Of a stretch of DNA of 14,621 nucleotides, positions 1 to 8,165 are shown in pieces (position 1 is the first letter of the stretch; every line of letters begins with the position of its first letter). The stretch lies in the NCBI GenBank assembly GCA_017435025.1, contig JAFSFU010000046.1, positions 1 to 14,621 on the forward strand, written 5' to 3'. Source of the stretch: Lachnospiraceae bacterium. GTDB taxonomy: Bacteria > Bacillota_A > Clostridia > Lachnospirales > Lachnospiraceae. The notes under the pieces were generated by a model. That model searched no databases, was not told the DNA's origin, and saw nothing but the letters and a program-made list of their open reading frames with translations. Position numbers and translations under genes: made by a program.

Positions 1-1
1 G

Positions 2-730
2 ACACCGGCTCTCTTTGAGGCCTCTGCCGTTGCGTTCGGTAAGTTCCAGAAGATGCTGGATGGTTATCCGGCAGAGACACTGCACGAGACAATTGTAAAC
101 TTCCACAACACCGAAGATCGTCTTGCGAAACTGAAGGATGCGATCGCTCAGGATATCAAGGGACGCGTTGCAGAATGTGCAGATGAGATTGCATTCGTAA
201 TGGCACGTGAAGCTGACTGCTCCGTAGCATTGCAGGCACAGCGCGACGGTATCTTACCGCTCCGTGTTACTCACAACGATACAAAGCTGAATAACGTTCT
301 GATTGACAAAAAGACAGGCGAGGGTATGTGTGTCATCGACCTTGACACAACAATGCCGGGTCTTGCAATCAACGATTTCGGTGATTCCATCCGTTTTGGC
401 GCAAACCACAGCGCCGAGGATGAGAAGGACCTCAGTAAAGTAAACTTCGATATCGACCTCTATGAAGTATATACTCGCGGCTTCCTGAAAGGTGCTGACG
501 GTATCCTCACTGAGGCAGAATTGAAGTACCTGCCATGGGGTGCAAAACTGATGACTCTGGAATGCGGTATCCGCTTCCTCACTGACTATCTGGTAGGCGA
601 TACTTACTTCCGCACACACTATGCAGAGCAGAATCTGGATCGCTGCCGCACCCAGTTCAAACTGGTAAAAGATATGGAAGAACAGTTCCAGGCAATGAGC
701 GACGTTGTTGCAAAATATGCATCCAAATAA
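2..730 (+). CDS. Phosphotransferase (APH-fold) sugar kinase, N-acetylhexosamine kinase-like; 5' end outside window
   Basis: The frame is open from base 2 with no stop, so the gene begins left of the window; the first internal ATG is at 53, and 242 residues are visible. The Brenner-type catalytic loop HNDTKLNN is encoded near 272-295, with H-N-D supplying the catalytic Asp. A second metal-binding motif, DLDT, follows near 338-349. These motifs define the aminoglycoside phosphotransferase/choline kinase fold. The phrases DLDTTMPG and NDFGDSIR, and the C-terminal helical part, resemble bifidobacterial NahK, which phosphorylates GlcNAc/GalNAc at C1 in cytoplasmic salvage of host glycans. The fold assignment is firm; the hexosamine substrate is inferred from resemblance, and other small sugars or amino alcohols are possible. 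It is a lone + strand gene ending at a terminator shared with the convergent MFS gene, so any partners lie to the left. Confidence 0.8.
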   Translation, partial: TPALFEASAVAFGKFQKMLDGYPAETLHETIVNFHNTEDRLAKLKDAIAQDIKGRVAECADEIAFVMAREADCSVALQAQRDGILPLRVTHNDTKLNNVLIDKKTGEGMCVIDLDTTMPGLAINDFGDSIRFGANHSAEDEKDLSKVNFDIDLYEVYTRGFLKGADGILTEAELKYLPWGAKLMTLECGIRFLTDYLVGDTYFRTHYAEQNLDRCRTQFKLVKDMEEQFQAMSDVVAKYASK

Positions 731-748
731 CAGACAATAAACTTTTAT

Positions 749-796
749 AAAAAGAAAGACCGCACGAGGAATTTTCCCTCTGCGGTTTTTCTTTTT
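749..796. terminator. Bidirectional intrinsic terminator between kinase and MFS genes
   Basis: A long inverted repeat has outer arms AAAAAGAAAGACCGCA (749-764) and TGCGGTTTTTCTTTTT (781-796), complementary apart from one G-T pair. An inner GAGG/CCTC stem closes the loop. The A-tract on the left and T-tract on the right allow it to stop transcription from both directions. It ends directly at the MFS stop codon and serves both convergent genes. Confidence 0.88.
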
Positions 797-1981
797 CTAT
801 CGATGTTCGATTGTATAGGTATCTTTTTTGTCTACCATGATAAATAAAATTAACGTGCCGACGATCGTCATACCGGTTCCGGCAATCAAAAGCATACGCA
901 CATCAAATACTGCCAAAATCTGTCCGCCCAAAAAGTTTCCGATCGCACAGCCCAGAGTATAGGATGCCGTAATAAATGCCTGGCCTTTTACCATGTCCAC
1001 AGAATCCACTTTGCTGTTTGCATAGTAAAGCTGGATCGGGGCAAGGAAACAGTATGTTACCGTCTGTAACGTCTGGATCAGATAGATAGACGTCACATTC
1101 GGCGCAAGCAAAAAGAGCACTGCTTTTACGATAAAGAATACACCGGACAGTTTCAGCAGACGATTGTCCGGAATTTTTTTGCGGATCTTCTCTATAAAGA
1201 CAACTACCGGCATTTCAATCGCTGTCGCAACAAACAATGCAATTCCAACACTGCTGCTGTCTCCGCCGAGAGGAGATACGATCTCGATCAGATAATTCTC
1301 ACTCATCGCATGGAACATGGCGAGCATCATAACACCCAAAAGAGAAATGCAGTACAGGCGATATCGTTGAAAGAACACCGGAACAGAACAACACTCGATA
1401 CTCGCATTTACTTTTTGTACTGTATTCTTTAAATCCGGCATTCCCAGGATAAACACGATATTCATCACCAAAATGATCAATGAAATCCAGATCATCCAGT
1501 CCGCGCCATAATCTGCCATCATCCTGCCGATCAGCAGTGCTGACAAAGAATATGCAAAAGAACCGATTCCTCTGCCCATTCCATAATCAATCCGGTATCC
1601 GTTAGCATTGTACATGACGCTGATCGCATTGTTCAATGGATTCATCGCATCGAAGGTAAATACACCGAGAAGATACAATAATCCAAACAGCCATTGCGGC
1701 AAATCCAGCAAAACCGTCGATGCAAAGCAGCCAATGCTGCACATCGTAAGACCAATGATAAACCGCTTCAAAATATTTCCGCCCAACCGATCTGCCCAGG
1801 ATGCTAAGATTGGCTGAAATACACAGGAGAGCAAGTTGCCGGATGCTAAAAGAATTCCTACAACGGAGGTGGAAAACCCCTTTTCCAACAAAAAGGCAGT
1901 TGCAAAGCTGATGACTCCGGCTGCAGCTGCCCAGAACGCAATCTGTTGAAGCGTATACTGAAGCGTAAGTGATTTCTTCAT
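797..1981 (-). CDS. Major facilitator superfamily transporter (substrate unknown)
   Basis: This is a 394-residue, strongly hydrophobic protein with roughly 12 predicted membrane segments, the usual MFS length. The loop between segments 2 and 3 carries SWADRLGG (about residues 61-68), matching the MFS motif A pattern G-x-L-A-D-R-x-G. Charge-rich segments near the middle (PDLKNTVQKVN) fit the central cytoplasmic loop. The general form resembles the MFS_1-like/LacY-type symporter groups, but I cannot assign a substrate. The start is supported by GAGGAAG a few bases upstream of ATG. It lies 60 bases after glgD on the same strand, behind the glgD terminator, with almost no room for its own promoter. 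A sugar or nucleoside substrate is possible, but nothing in the sequence proves it. Confidence 0.82.
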   Translation of the reverse strand: MKKSLTLQYTLQQIAFWAAAAGVISFATAFLLEKGFSTSVVGILLASGNLLSCVFQPILASWADRLGGNILKRFIIGLTMCSIGCFASTVLLDLPQWLFGLLYLLGVFTFDAMNPLNNAISVMYNANGYRIDYGMGRGIGSFAYSLSALLIGRMMADYGADWMIWISLIILVMNIVFILGMPDLKNTVQKVNASIECCSVPVFFQRYRLYCISLLGVMMLAMFHAMSENYLIEIVSPLGGDSSSVGIALFVATAIEMPVVVFIEKIRKKIPDNRLLKLSGVFFIVKAVLFLLAPNVTSIYLIQTLQTVTYCFLAPIQLYYANSKVDSVDMVKGQAFITASYTLGCAIGNFLGGQILAVFDVRMLLIAGTGMTIVGTLILFIMVDKKDTYTIEHR

Positions 1982-1998
1982 AAAACTTCCTCAATCAC

Positions 1999-2033
1999 AA
2001 AAGGGGCACTGCAATTTCGCAGTGCTCCTTTTT
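1999..2033 (-). terminator. Intrinsic terminator after glgD
   Basis: Read on the - strand, the arms AAAGGAGCACTGC and GCAGTGCCCCTTTT pair around a GAAATT loop with one internal mismatch, followed by a short T-tract. It lies 8 bases beyond the glgD stop and only 17 bases before the MFS start codon, so it separates glgCD from the MFS gene. Confidence 0.8.
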
Positions 2034-2041
2034 ATGTATCA

Positions 2042-3181
2042 CTATACAGTTGTTCCCTTGTCAACGAAAACCTGGAAGCTGTCTGTTCCACGGAGTTCTT
2101 TGCCTGCAGAAACTGTCACGTTCTTATCTGTGATCACATACTCGAGGTTAGCGCCTTCGCCAACAATTGTATCCTGCATCAGAACACAGTTCTTAACTTT
2201 TGCACCCTTCGCGATCTTAACGCCACGGAAAAGAATACAATTCTCTACTTCGCCCTCGATCACGCAACCATCGGCTACAAGTACATTCTTAGCTTTGGAA
2301 CCTACAATGTATCTTGTCGGGTTGTCGTCACGAACCTTTGTATAGATCGGGCTGCCAGCAAATAAGCCATCCAGATTCTCATCTTTCAGAAGCTTCATAT
2401 TCTCTTCGAAGTAGCTCTGCATATCGGAAATTCTTGCGCTGTAACCTGTGAACTCATAACCCTGAATATTTAATCTATCAGTCTGAGTGGACAGAACATC
2501 ACGCTCGAAGTACTTATAACCACGAACATAAGCTGCCTCGATCAGTTTGATCAGCAGTTCTCTTTCAAGAACATAGATATTCATGCCGAGATTCTGTACG
2601 CCGTCTTCTTTGGAATTCAGGAAAATCTCTTTTACCTTGTTTCCTTCCATATTCATTGTGAAACAGAAGTTGGTTGCGTCACTGATCTTCTTGAGGCCAG
2701 CCGGAATCTCTTCTTTTTTGTAAACCATTGTTACGTCAGCGCCGCTCTCAGCGTGTGCTTTCATAAGATCCTTGAAGTCAAAGTTCACAGCAATGTTTGC
2801 ATCTGTCATTACTACGTACTTTTCTTTCTGGTCTTTCAGCATATCCATAACGCTTGCAAGAGCGTCAACACGACCGCTGTATACTTTTACGTTCTTCTCA
2901 GAGTACGGCGGGAAGATATTTAAACCACCGTTCTTACGAGTCAAATCCCACTCACGACCTGCGCCAAGATGGTCCATAAGAGAATGGTAATTGCTACGCA
3001 CGAGAACGGAAATATTATCGATTCCGCAGTTTACCATACTGGATAAGATAAAATCTACCATACGGTAACGGCCGCCAAATGGAATGGACGCCATAAGACG
3101 CTCGCCCACTAACTCCGGTACAAGACTGTCATAACTGTTTGGGAAAATAATACCCAGTGCATTTGCGTTGGAATTTACCAT
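2042..3181 (-). CDS. glgD: Glucose-1-phosphate adenylyltransferase, GlgD subunit
   Basis: This 379-residue paralogue of GlgC partners it in Firmicutes ADP-glucose pyrophosphorylase, the enzyme that commits glucose-1-phosphate to glycogen synthesis. The N-terminal nucleotidyltransferase region contains [15 protein letters not shown] and WDLTRKNGG, followed by a C-terminal beta-helix of hexapeptide-like repeats (about residues 280-360). The glycine-rich nucleotide loop G-G-x-G-x-R-L of GlgC is missing: the equivalent N-terminus reads [10 protein letters not shown]. This fits the known role of GlgD as a poorly active or regulatory subunit. Its ATG overlaps the glgC stop (ATGGTAA, 7 shared bases) and GGTGGAG upstream serves as ribosome binding site inside glgC, so translation is probably coupled. 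A terminator follows. Confidence 0.95.
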   Translation of the reverse strand: MVNSNANALGIIFPNSYDSLVPELVGERLMASIPFGGRYRMVDFILSSMVNCGIDNISVLVRSNYHSLMDHLGAGREWDLTRKNGGLNIFPPYSEKNVKVYSGRVDALASVMDMLKDQKEKYVVMTDANIAVNFDFKDLMKAHAESGADVTMVYKKEEIPAGLKKISDATNFCFTMNMEGNKVKEIFLNSKEDGVQNLGMNIYVLERELLIKLIEAAYVRGYKYFERDVLSTQTDRLNIQGYEFTGYSARISDMQSYFEENMKLLKDENLDGLFAGSPIYTKVRDDNPTRYIVGSKAKNVLVADGCVIEGEVENCILFRGVKIAKGAKVKNCVLMQDTIVGEGANLEYVITDKNVTVSAGKELRGTDSFQVFVDKGTTV

Positions 3182-4383
3182 TGTTCTCCACCACCTTCTA
3201 CATTTTTACTAACCATAGCATTCGGGCCGATCTTAGCGCCATCGCCGATCACAACACGCGGACCAACGGTAGCTACACCCTTCTCGTCGCCGCTCGGCAT
3301 AGCGCCAACAACTGCGTCCTTGCCAATTACTACGTTTTCAGCTACGATACAGTGCTTAACAACGGCGCCGGCTTTGATCACTGTGCCGCCCATTACTACT
3401 GCATCCTCAACTTCAGCATCTTCCTCAACCTTAACACCGGCATAGAGGATGGAGTGTTTTACGTGACCATCGATACGGCAGCCATCTGTGATCATGGAGT
3501 TCTCAACAACACCATTCTCACCGATCTTGTGGCCTGTCATACCGGAGTTACGGCTGTAGATCTTCCAGTCCTCATCGAACAGGTCGATACCGGAATGCTC
3601 CGGATCCATAACTTCCATATTTGCTTCCCAAAGGGAGGAGATTGTTCCTACATCCTTCCAGTATCCGTCAAAGTGATACGCATACATATTGCGGCCATCT
3701 TTTAACAGATTCGGGATAATGTTGTTACCAAAGTCGTTTTCGGAATTCGGATCAGCCTCATCCTCTTCCAGATATTTCTTAAGAATATCCCAGTTGAAGA
3801 TATAGATACCCATAGAAGCCAGATTGGACTTCGGATTCTTCGGTTTCTCCTGGAACTCAGTGATCTTATCGTTCTCGTCAGCTACCATAAGGCCGAAACG
3901 AGATGCCTCTTCCCACGGAACTTCCATAACTGCAACGGAGAACTCAGCGTTTTTCTCTTTGTGGAAACGTAAGAAATCGCTGTAATCCTGCTTACAGATC
4001 TGGTCACCGGAAAGAATAATTACATATTCCGGATCATAGCGCTCGATGAACGGAATATTCTGGTAAATCGCATTTGCAGTTCCTTTGTACCAGTCAGAGC
4101 CATCTGCTTTCTGGTACGGCGGAAGCACATGAACACCACCATAAAGACGGTCTAAATCCCACGGCTGTCCATTTCCAATGTACTCGTTGAGCACCATCGG
4201 CTGGTACTGAGTAAGGATACCAACAGTATCGATGCCGGAATTTACGCAGTTAGACAGCGGGAAGTCGATAATACGATACTTTCCACCAAAGGGAACTGCG
4301 GGTTTTGCCAGCTTCTGTGTCAGGGCATAGAGACGGGAACCCTGGCCGCCGGCAAGCAGCATTGCAATCATTTCTTTTGCCAT
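3175..4383 (-). CDS. glgC: Glucose-1-phosphate adenylyltransferase, catalytic GlgC subunit
   Basis: A 402-residue protein that makes ADP-glucose from ATP and glucose-1-phosphate for glycogen synthase. The nucleotide-binding loop GGQGSRL is at residues 12-18, followed by [11 protein letters not shown] (about 27-37); the active-site segment LSGDQI with its catalytic Asp comes further on, and then a C-terminal left-handed beta-helix of hexapeptide repeats. The frame is open further upstream to an ATG at 4491, but the start at 4383 is preferred: it gives the canonical [14 protein letters not shown]-terminus and is preceded by AGGGGGA. The upstream residues have no family match and overlap the probable promoter. 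It is first in a two-gene operon with glgD. Confidence 0.96.
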   Translation of the reverse strand: MAKEMIAMLLAGGQGSRLYALTQKLAKPAVPFGGKYRIIDFPLSNCVNSGIDTVGILTQYQPMVLNEYIGNGQPWDLDRLYGGVHVLPPYQKADGSDWYKGTANAIYQNIPFIERYDPEYVIILSGDQICKQDYSDFLRFHKEKNAEFSVAVMEVPWEEASRFGLMVADENDKITEFQEKPKNPKSNLASMGIYIFNWDILKKYLEEDEADPNSENDFGNNIIPNLLKDGRNMYAYHFDGYWKDVGTISSLWEANMEVMDPEHSGIDLFDEDWKIYSRNSGMTGHKIGENGVVENSMITDGCRIDGHVKHSILYAGVKVEEDAEVEDAVVMGGTVIKAGAVVKHCIVAENVVIGKDAVVGAMPSGDEKGVATVGPRVVIGDGAKIGPNAMVSKNVEGGGEQW

Positions 4384-4414
4384 AATATTTCCCCCTGAAA
4401 TTATAAAATCGGTT

Positions 4415-4442
4415 ATTATAATCTTAGCACACTTTTTATAAA
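4415..4442 (-). promoter_or_regulatory. Possible glgC promoter
   Basis: On the - strand a perfect TATAAT -10 (4415-4420) lies 16 bases from TTTATA (4437-4442), which matches TTGACA at only 4 of 6 positions. It sits about 30 bases upstream of the glgC start in AT-rich DNA. The weak -35 makes the call tentative. A second TATAAT at 4400-4405 has no recognisable -35. Confidence 0.4.
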
Positions 4443-4554
4443 TTCGATACCCTTTTTGTGAAAAATATTTAATTTTCCCATCCTTTTCCATTGGTTTGAC
4501 AGCATATTTACAATAAAACCTTTCAATATGACATGTCAGTTATGTGCATCTTCA

Positions 4555-5694
4555 CTAATCCTGCAGAAATTGAGCCATAATATAGTTGCTTACATCCATG
4601 CCGTACTCGGTTAATCGAAAATGATCGCCGTCGATTTCTGCACCGCCGTCCGAGATGATCCGCTTTAAAAGTCCGGGATACACATCATCGGCCTTCACTC
4701 CAAAGCGTTCTTCAAACCCTTTCAGCGATACTCCTTCTGTCAGGCGAAGACCGACAAAGAAATATTCCTCCTGCATATCCCGATCTGTCAATGCAATTTC
4801 ATCACATCTTTGCACAGAACTGCATTCCAGATATTCCGTCAAGTCGGACGTATTGCAGAACCTGCATCCATTTATATAGGAAGAAGCTCCCAAACCAAGT
4901 CCAAGATAAGGAACTCCTGTCCAATAGCCGATATTGTGCCTGCATTCATATCCGGACTTCGCATAGTTGGATATCTCATAACGCTCGTAACCCAATTCCT
5001 TCAGGAACGTTTTCGTTCGATGATACATATCCCGTTCTGCATCTTCATCCGGAAGCAAACCGTCTCCCCGGTCATCTCCATACTTTTCAAAGAATGGAGT
5101 TTCCTCCTCGATGATCAGACTGTACGCTGAAATATGTTCCGGCTCCAGCTCCGCAACTTTCCTTAAAGTTTCCATCCAGCTTTCAACCGTCTGTCCCGGA
5201 AGAGCTGACATAAGATCCACATTGATATTTGCGAATCCACATGCCCTGGCCATATGATAGCTCTCCAAAAATTCTTCATACGTGTGAATTCGTCCTAATG
5301 CCTTCAATTCTTCATTCTCCGCCGACTGCAGCCCGAAACTCAAACGGTTGATTCCCGCCTTTCTGTAATCACGAAGTTTTTTCTCTGTCACAGTTCCCGG
5401 ATTGGCCTCCATGGAGATCTCCGCATCTTCTGCAATCTTGAAATTCTGTTGCAGTGCATCAAAAATACGCACCATATCTTCCGAATCCAGAATAGAAGGA
5501 GTGCCGCCTCCCACGAACACGGATGTCACCGTTGTATCACGAAAGCCGGCACTGGCAGTTTTTATTTCATCAATCAATCGATCTGCATATCGTTTCTGTA
5601 CATCCGGTCCCTGCGGAAAGGACAGGAAATCACAGTAGGCACATTTTTTCACACAGAAAGGGATATGCAGATATAATTCCATTGTTTCTTTCAT
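4555..5694 (-). CDS. hemW: Radical SAM heme chaperone HemW (coproporphyrinogen dehydrogenase-like)
   Basis: This 379-residue protein has the radical SAM cluster motif C14-x3-C18-x2-C21 in HIPFCVKKCAYCDF, then the SAM-binding GGGTP segment and LMSALPGQT. True HemN oxidases carry a further Cys after the CxxxCxxC motif; here Asp-Phe follows, which favours HemW, a heme-binding protein proposed to deliver heme. The gene is often misannotated as oxygen-independent coproporphyrinogen III oxidase. The start ATG shares its A with the stop of the upstream Nudix gene (TAATG), implying coupled translation; a second in-frame ATG lies 4 codons on. It is third in the lepA-Nudix-hemW operon, with no convincing terminator before glgC 171 bases away. 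Confidence 0.93.
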   Translation of the reverse strand: MKETMELYLHIPFCVKKCAYCDFLSFPQGPDVQKRYADRLIDEIKTASAGFRDTTVTSVFVGGGTPSILDSEDMVRIFDALQQNFKIAEDAEISMEANPGTVTEKKLRDYRKAGINRLSFGLQSAENEELKALGRIHTYEEFLESYHMARACGFANINVDLMSALPGQTVESWMETLRKVAELEPEHISAYSLIIEEETPFFEKYGDDRGDGLLPDEDAERDMYHRTKTFLKELGYERYEISNYAKSGYECRHNIGYWTGVPYLGLGLGASSYINGCRFCNTSDLTEYLECSSVQRCDEIALTDRDMQEEYFFVGLRLTEGVSLKGFEERFGVKADDVYPGLLKRIISDGGAEIDGDHFRLTEYGMDVSNYIMAQFLQD

Positions 5695-6185
5695 TATTTA
5701 ATTCCCAAATACTCCTTCCAATCCATTGGCGTGCCGTCAAGAACTGCCGCCTCCAAACTGTCGCCACGGTATTGAAGCTTCAAAGAAAAGAAAGCCGAAT
5801 CTTCATCCATCAGTTTAAAGAAAATCTTATCCCCAACCCAAAGATTCAGGCTGTCAATCTCCGACTTCTTCACCCATTCCAGAGTTCCCTCGTCACAAAG
5901 CGTTGGTTCTCCTTCGAACCCGTCCGCTGTGTAAAGGAACATATACTCCGCTTCCTCGTCATTATATAAGAACGTAACGATTCCCCGAAGTCTGTAATCG
6001 GTCAATGTATAGCCGGTCTCCTCTTTCGCTTCACGGAGGAGACAGTCCTCCGGGCTTTCACCGAATTCGAACTTGCCTCCAATACCGATCCACTTATCTT
6101 TATTTACATCATTTTTCTTTCTGATCCGGTGCAGCATCAGGTACTGATCATCCTGCTCCAGATAACATAAGGTTGTTAGTTTCAT
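5694..6185 (-). CDS. Nudix hydrolase (MutT/8-oxo-dGTP diphosphatase-like)
   Basis: A 163-residue protein with a complete 23-residue Nudix box at 37-59: G37, E43, then R51-E52 and E55-E56-x-G58-Y59, i.e. G-x5-E-x7-R-E-U-x-E-E-x-G-U with Ala at the U position. The box coordinates Mg2+ for hydrolysis of nucleoside diphosphate-X substrates. The preceding HRIRKKNDVNKDKW and IGIGGKFE resemble MutT/YtkD-type enzymes that clean oxidised dNTPs, but the true substrate cannot be read from sequence. The start codon overlaps the lepA stop by one base, and its Shine-Dalgarno GAGGAA is formed by the last codons of lepA. The stop overlaps hemW the same way, placing it inside a tightly coupled operon. Confidence 0.9.
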   Translation of the reverse strand: MKLTTLCYLEQDDQYLMLHRIRKKNDVNKDKWIGIGGKFEFGESPEDCLLREAKEETGYTLTDYRLRGIVTFLYNDEEAEYMFLYTADGFEGEPTLCDEGTLEWVKKSEIDSLNLWVGDKIFFKLMDEDSAFFSLKLQYRGDSLEAAVLDGTPMDWKEYLGIK

Positions 6186-7999
6186 TATTCCTCGTCCAGT
6201 TTCAGTACGCTCATGAAGGCCTTCTGCGGAATCTCCACATTGCCTACCTGGCGCATACGTTTCTTACCTTCCTTCTGTTTCTCAAGAAGTTTCTTCTTAC
6301 GAGTAATATCACCGCCATAACACTTAGCAAGCACGTCCTTACGAACAGCCTTAACCGTCTCACGGGCAATGATCTTTCCACCTACTGCTGCCTGGATCGG
6401 AATCTCAAACAGATGTCTCGGAATTTCGTCTTTTAACTTCTCACACATTCTGCGGCCGCGCTCATACGCATTACCGGAGAATACGATGAAGGAAAGGGCA
6501 TCCACTTCTTCGCGGTTGATCAGGATATCCAGTTTCACCAGCTCGGATCTCTCATATCCCTTCAGTTCATAGTCGAAGGACGCATAACCTCTGGATCTGG
6601 ACTTCAGCGCATCGAAGAAGTCATAAATGATCTCATTTAACGGGAGTTCATACTTGAGCAGTGCTCGTGTAGACTCCATATATTCCATACCCAGGTACAC
6701 ACCGCGGCGCTCCTGGCAAAGAGTCATGATTGCTCCGACGAATTCTGTTGTAACCATAATCTCGGCGGTTACGATCGGCTCCTCCATATACTCGATCTCA
6801 GCCGGATCCGGCATATTGGTCGGATTGGTCAATTCAATCATCTCACCGTTGGTCTTATGAATACGGTAAACAACGCTCGGTGCGGTAGTGACAAGATCCA
6901 GGTTGTACTCACGCTCCAGACGTTCCTGAATAATCTCTAAGTGAAGAAGACCAAGGAAACCGCATCGGAAACCAAAGCCAAGGGCAATAGAAGTTTCCGG
7001 TTCAAAGAACAGGGAGGCATCATTTAACTGAAGTTTTTCCAATGCATCACGAAGCTCCGGATACTTTGCACCGTCAGCCGGATACAAACCGCAGTAAACC
7101 ATCGAAGTTACTTTTTTATAACCCGGAAGCGGCGCTTCGCACGGAACCAGACGGTTTGTGATCGTATCACCAACACGGGTATCTTTTACATTTTTGATGC
7201 TGGCTGTCAGATAGCCAACCATACCGGCAGAAAGCTCATCACACGGATGGAACTGACCTGCACCGAACGTACCAACTTCTACAACATCATAGGTCGCACC
7301 GGTCGCCATCATCTTGATCGGAGTACCTCTTCTTACCGTACCCTCTTTTACTCGGAAGAATACGATAACACCGCGGTATGGATCATAAAGAGAGTCGAAG
7401 ATCAATGCCTGAAGCGGCGCTTCCGGGTCTCCTTCCGGAGCCGGGATTTTCTCCACAACAGCCTCCAAAACATCCTCAATATTCAAACCGTTTTTTGCGG
7501 AGATTTTCGGTGCATCATGGGCCTCAAGGCCGATCACGTCCTCGATCTCATTGGCAACACGCTCCGGATCCGCGCTCGGAAGGTCAATCTTATTGATAAC
7601 CGGGAAAACTTCCAGATTGTGATCCAACGCCAGATACACGTTTGCAAGCGTCTGTGCCTCAATACCCTGCGCTGCATCAACCACAAGAATCGCACCGTCA
7701 CAAGCTGCAAGGCTTCGGGATACCTCGTAGTTAAAGTCAACATGGCCAGGAGTATCGATCAGGTTAAAAATATACTCTTCTCCATCCTTGGCACGATATA
7801 CGGTACGTACCGCCTGGGATTTGATCGTAATTCCACGTTCACGTTCCAGATCCATATTATCCAGAACCTGTGCCTGCATCTCACGGCTGGTCAGCAGACC
7901 TGTATGTTCAATGATTCGATCGGCAAGGGTTGATTTGCCGTGATCAATATGGGCAATAATACAAAAATTCCTAATTTTATCCTGGGAATATTCTGCCAT
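6185..7999 (-). CDS. lepA: Elongation factor 4 (LepA), ribosome back-translocating GTPase
   Basis: A 604-residue translational GTPase of the usual LepA length. G1 is AHIDHGKST at residues 16-24, the switch/effector region LERERGITI is around 51-59, G3 is DTPGH at 82-86 and G4 is NKID at 136-139. EF-G-like domains and the LepA-specific C-terminal domain follow, ending in the characteristic [21 protein letters not shown]4 acts on the ribosome under stress conditions and during initiation/elongation. The start at 7999 gives the family N-terminus [15 protein letters not shown] and has GAGAGGAAA upstream. It is the first gene of the lepA-Nudix-hemW operon, with its own promoter at 8036-8064. Confidence 0.98.
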   Translation of the reverse strand: MAEYSQDKIRNFCIIAHIDHGKSTLADRIIEHTGLLTSREMQAQVLDNMDLERERGITIKSQAVRTVYRAKDGEEYIFNLIDTPGHVDFNYEVSRSLAACDGAILVVDAAQGIEAQTLANVYLALDHNLEVFPVINKIDLPSADPERVANEIEDVIGLEAHDAPKISAKNGLNIEDVLEAVVEKIPAPEGDPEAPLQALIFDSLYDPYRGVIVFFRVKEGTVRRGTPIKMMATGATYDVVEVGTFGAGQFHPCDELSAGMVGYLTASIKNVKDTRVGDTITNRLVPCEAPLPGYKKVTSMVYCGLYPADGAKYPELRDALEKLQLNDASLFFEPETSIALGFGFRCGFLGLLHLEIIQERLEREYNLDLVTTAPSVVYRIHKTNGEMIELTNPTNMPDPAEIEYMEEPIVTAEIMVTTEFVGAIMTLCQERRGVYLGMEYMESTRALLKYELPLNEIIYDFFDALKSRSRGYASFDYELKGYERSELVKLDILINREEVDALSFIVFSGNAYERGRRMCEKLKDEIPRHLFEIPIQAAVGGKIIARETVKAVRKDVLAKCYGGDITRKKKLLEKQKEGKKRMRQVGNVEIPQKAFMSVLKLDEE

Positions 8000-8035
8000 T
8001 CTGTTTCCTCTCTTCTATTTCGATTTCTACTCTCC

Positions 8036-8064
8036 AATATACCATTTTTTTTAATACGGTGCAA
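8036..8064 (-). promoter_or_regulatory. Sigma-A type promoter for the lepA operon
   Basis: On the - strand TTGCAC (8059-8064) is separated by exactly 17 bases from TATATT (8036-8041), about 37 bases upstream of the lepA start. It runs back to back with the MATE promoter: the two -35 boxes lie only 5 bases apart. Confidence 0.72.
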
Positions 8065-8069
8065 GAGGT

Positions 8070-8098
8070 TTGACAATCTCTCCAAACTGGATTAAACT
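8070..8098 (+). promoter_or_regulatory. Sigma-A type promoter for the MATE gene
   Basis: A perfect TTGACA (8070-8075) is followed after 17 bases by TAAACT (8093-8098), 4 of 6 consensus matches. It predicts a leader of roughly 60 bases before the MATE start. The -35 boxes of this promoter and the divergent lepA promoter are almost adjacent, so binding at one could affect the other. Confidence 0.65.
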
Positions 8099-8119
8099 AT
8101 AGGAACGGGGCAGTTTATT

Positions 8120-8151
8120 ATGTTAACATGGCCCAGCACTATCGCATGTTA
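8120..8151. promoter_or_regulatory. Candidate operator: palindrome plus inverted half-site in MATE leader
   Basis: A perfect 10-base palindrome ATGTTAACAT (8120-8129) is followed by an inverted copy of its flank: TAACATG at 8124-8130 and CATGTTA at 8145-8151. It lies just downstream of the predicted MATE transcription start and just before the ribosome binding site. This would suit a repressor site or an RNA hairpin. The function is inferred from position and symmetry only. Confidence 0.3.
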
Positions 8152-8165
8152 CAAAGGAGGTCCTC

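Noticed and set aside
2..730. Aminoglycoside resistance gene
   Set aside because: The fold is shared with antibiotic kinases, but the motifs and surrounding sequence resemble NahK-type sugar kinases and there is no resistance context.
4384..4491. Extended glgC N-terminus starting at 4491
   Set aside because: The extra 36 residues have no GlgC match, and the ATG at 4383 has a good ribosome binding site and the canonical N-terminus.
4496..4524. TTGACA on the + strand upstream of glgC as a promoter
   Set aside because: No -10 box lies at 16-18 bases, and no + strand gene follows.
7247..7933. Long 228-codon open frame on the + strand opposite lepA
   Set aside because: It lies wholly antisense to the strongly conserved LepA, has no family motifs and its composition follows from lepA codon use in the mirror frame.
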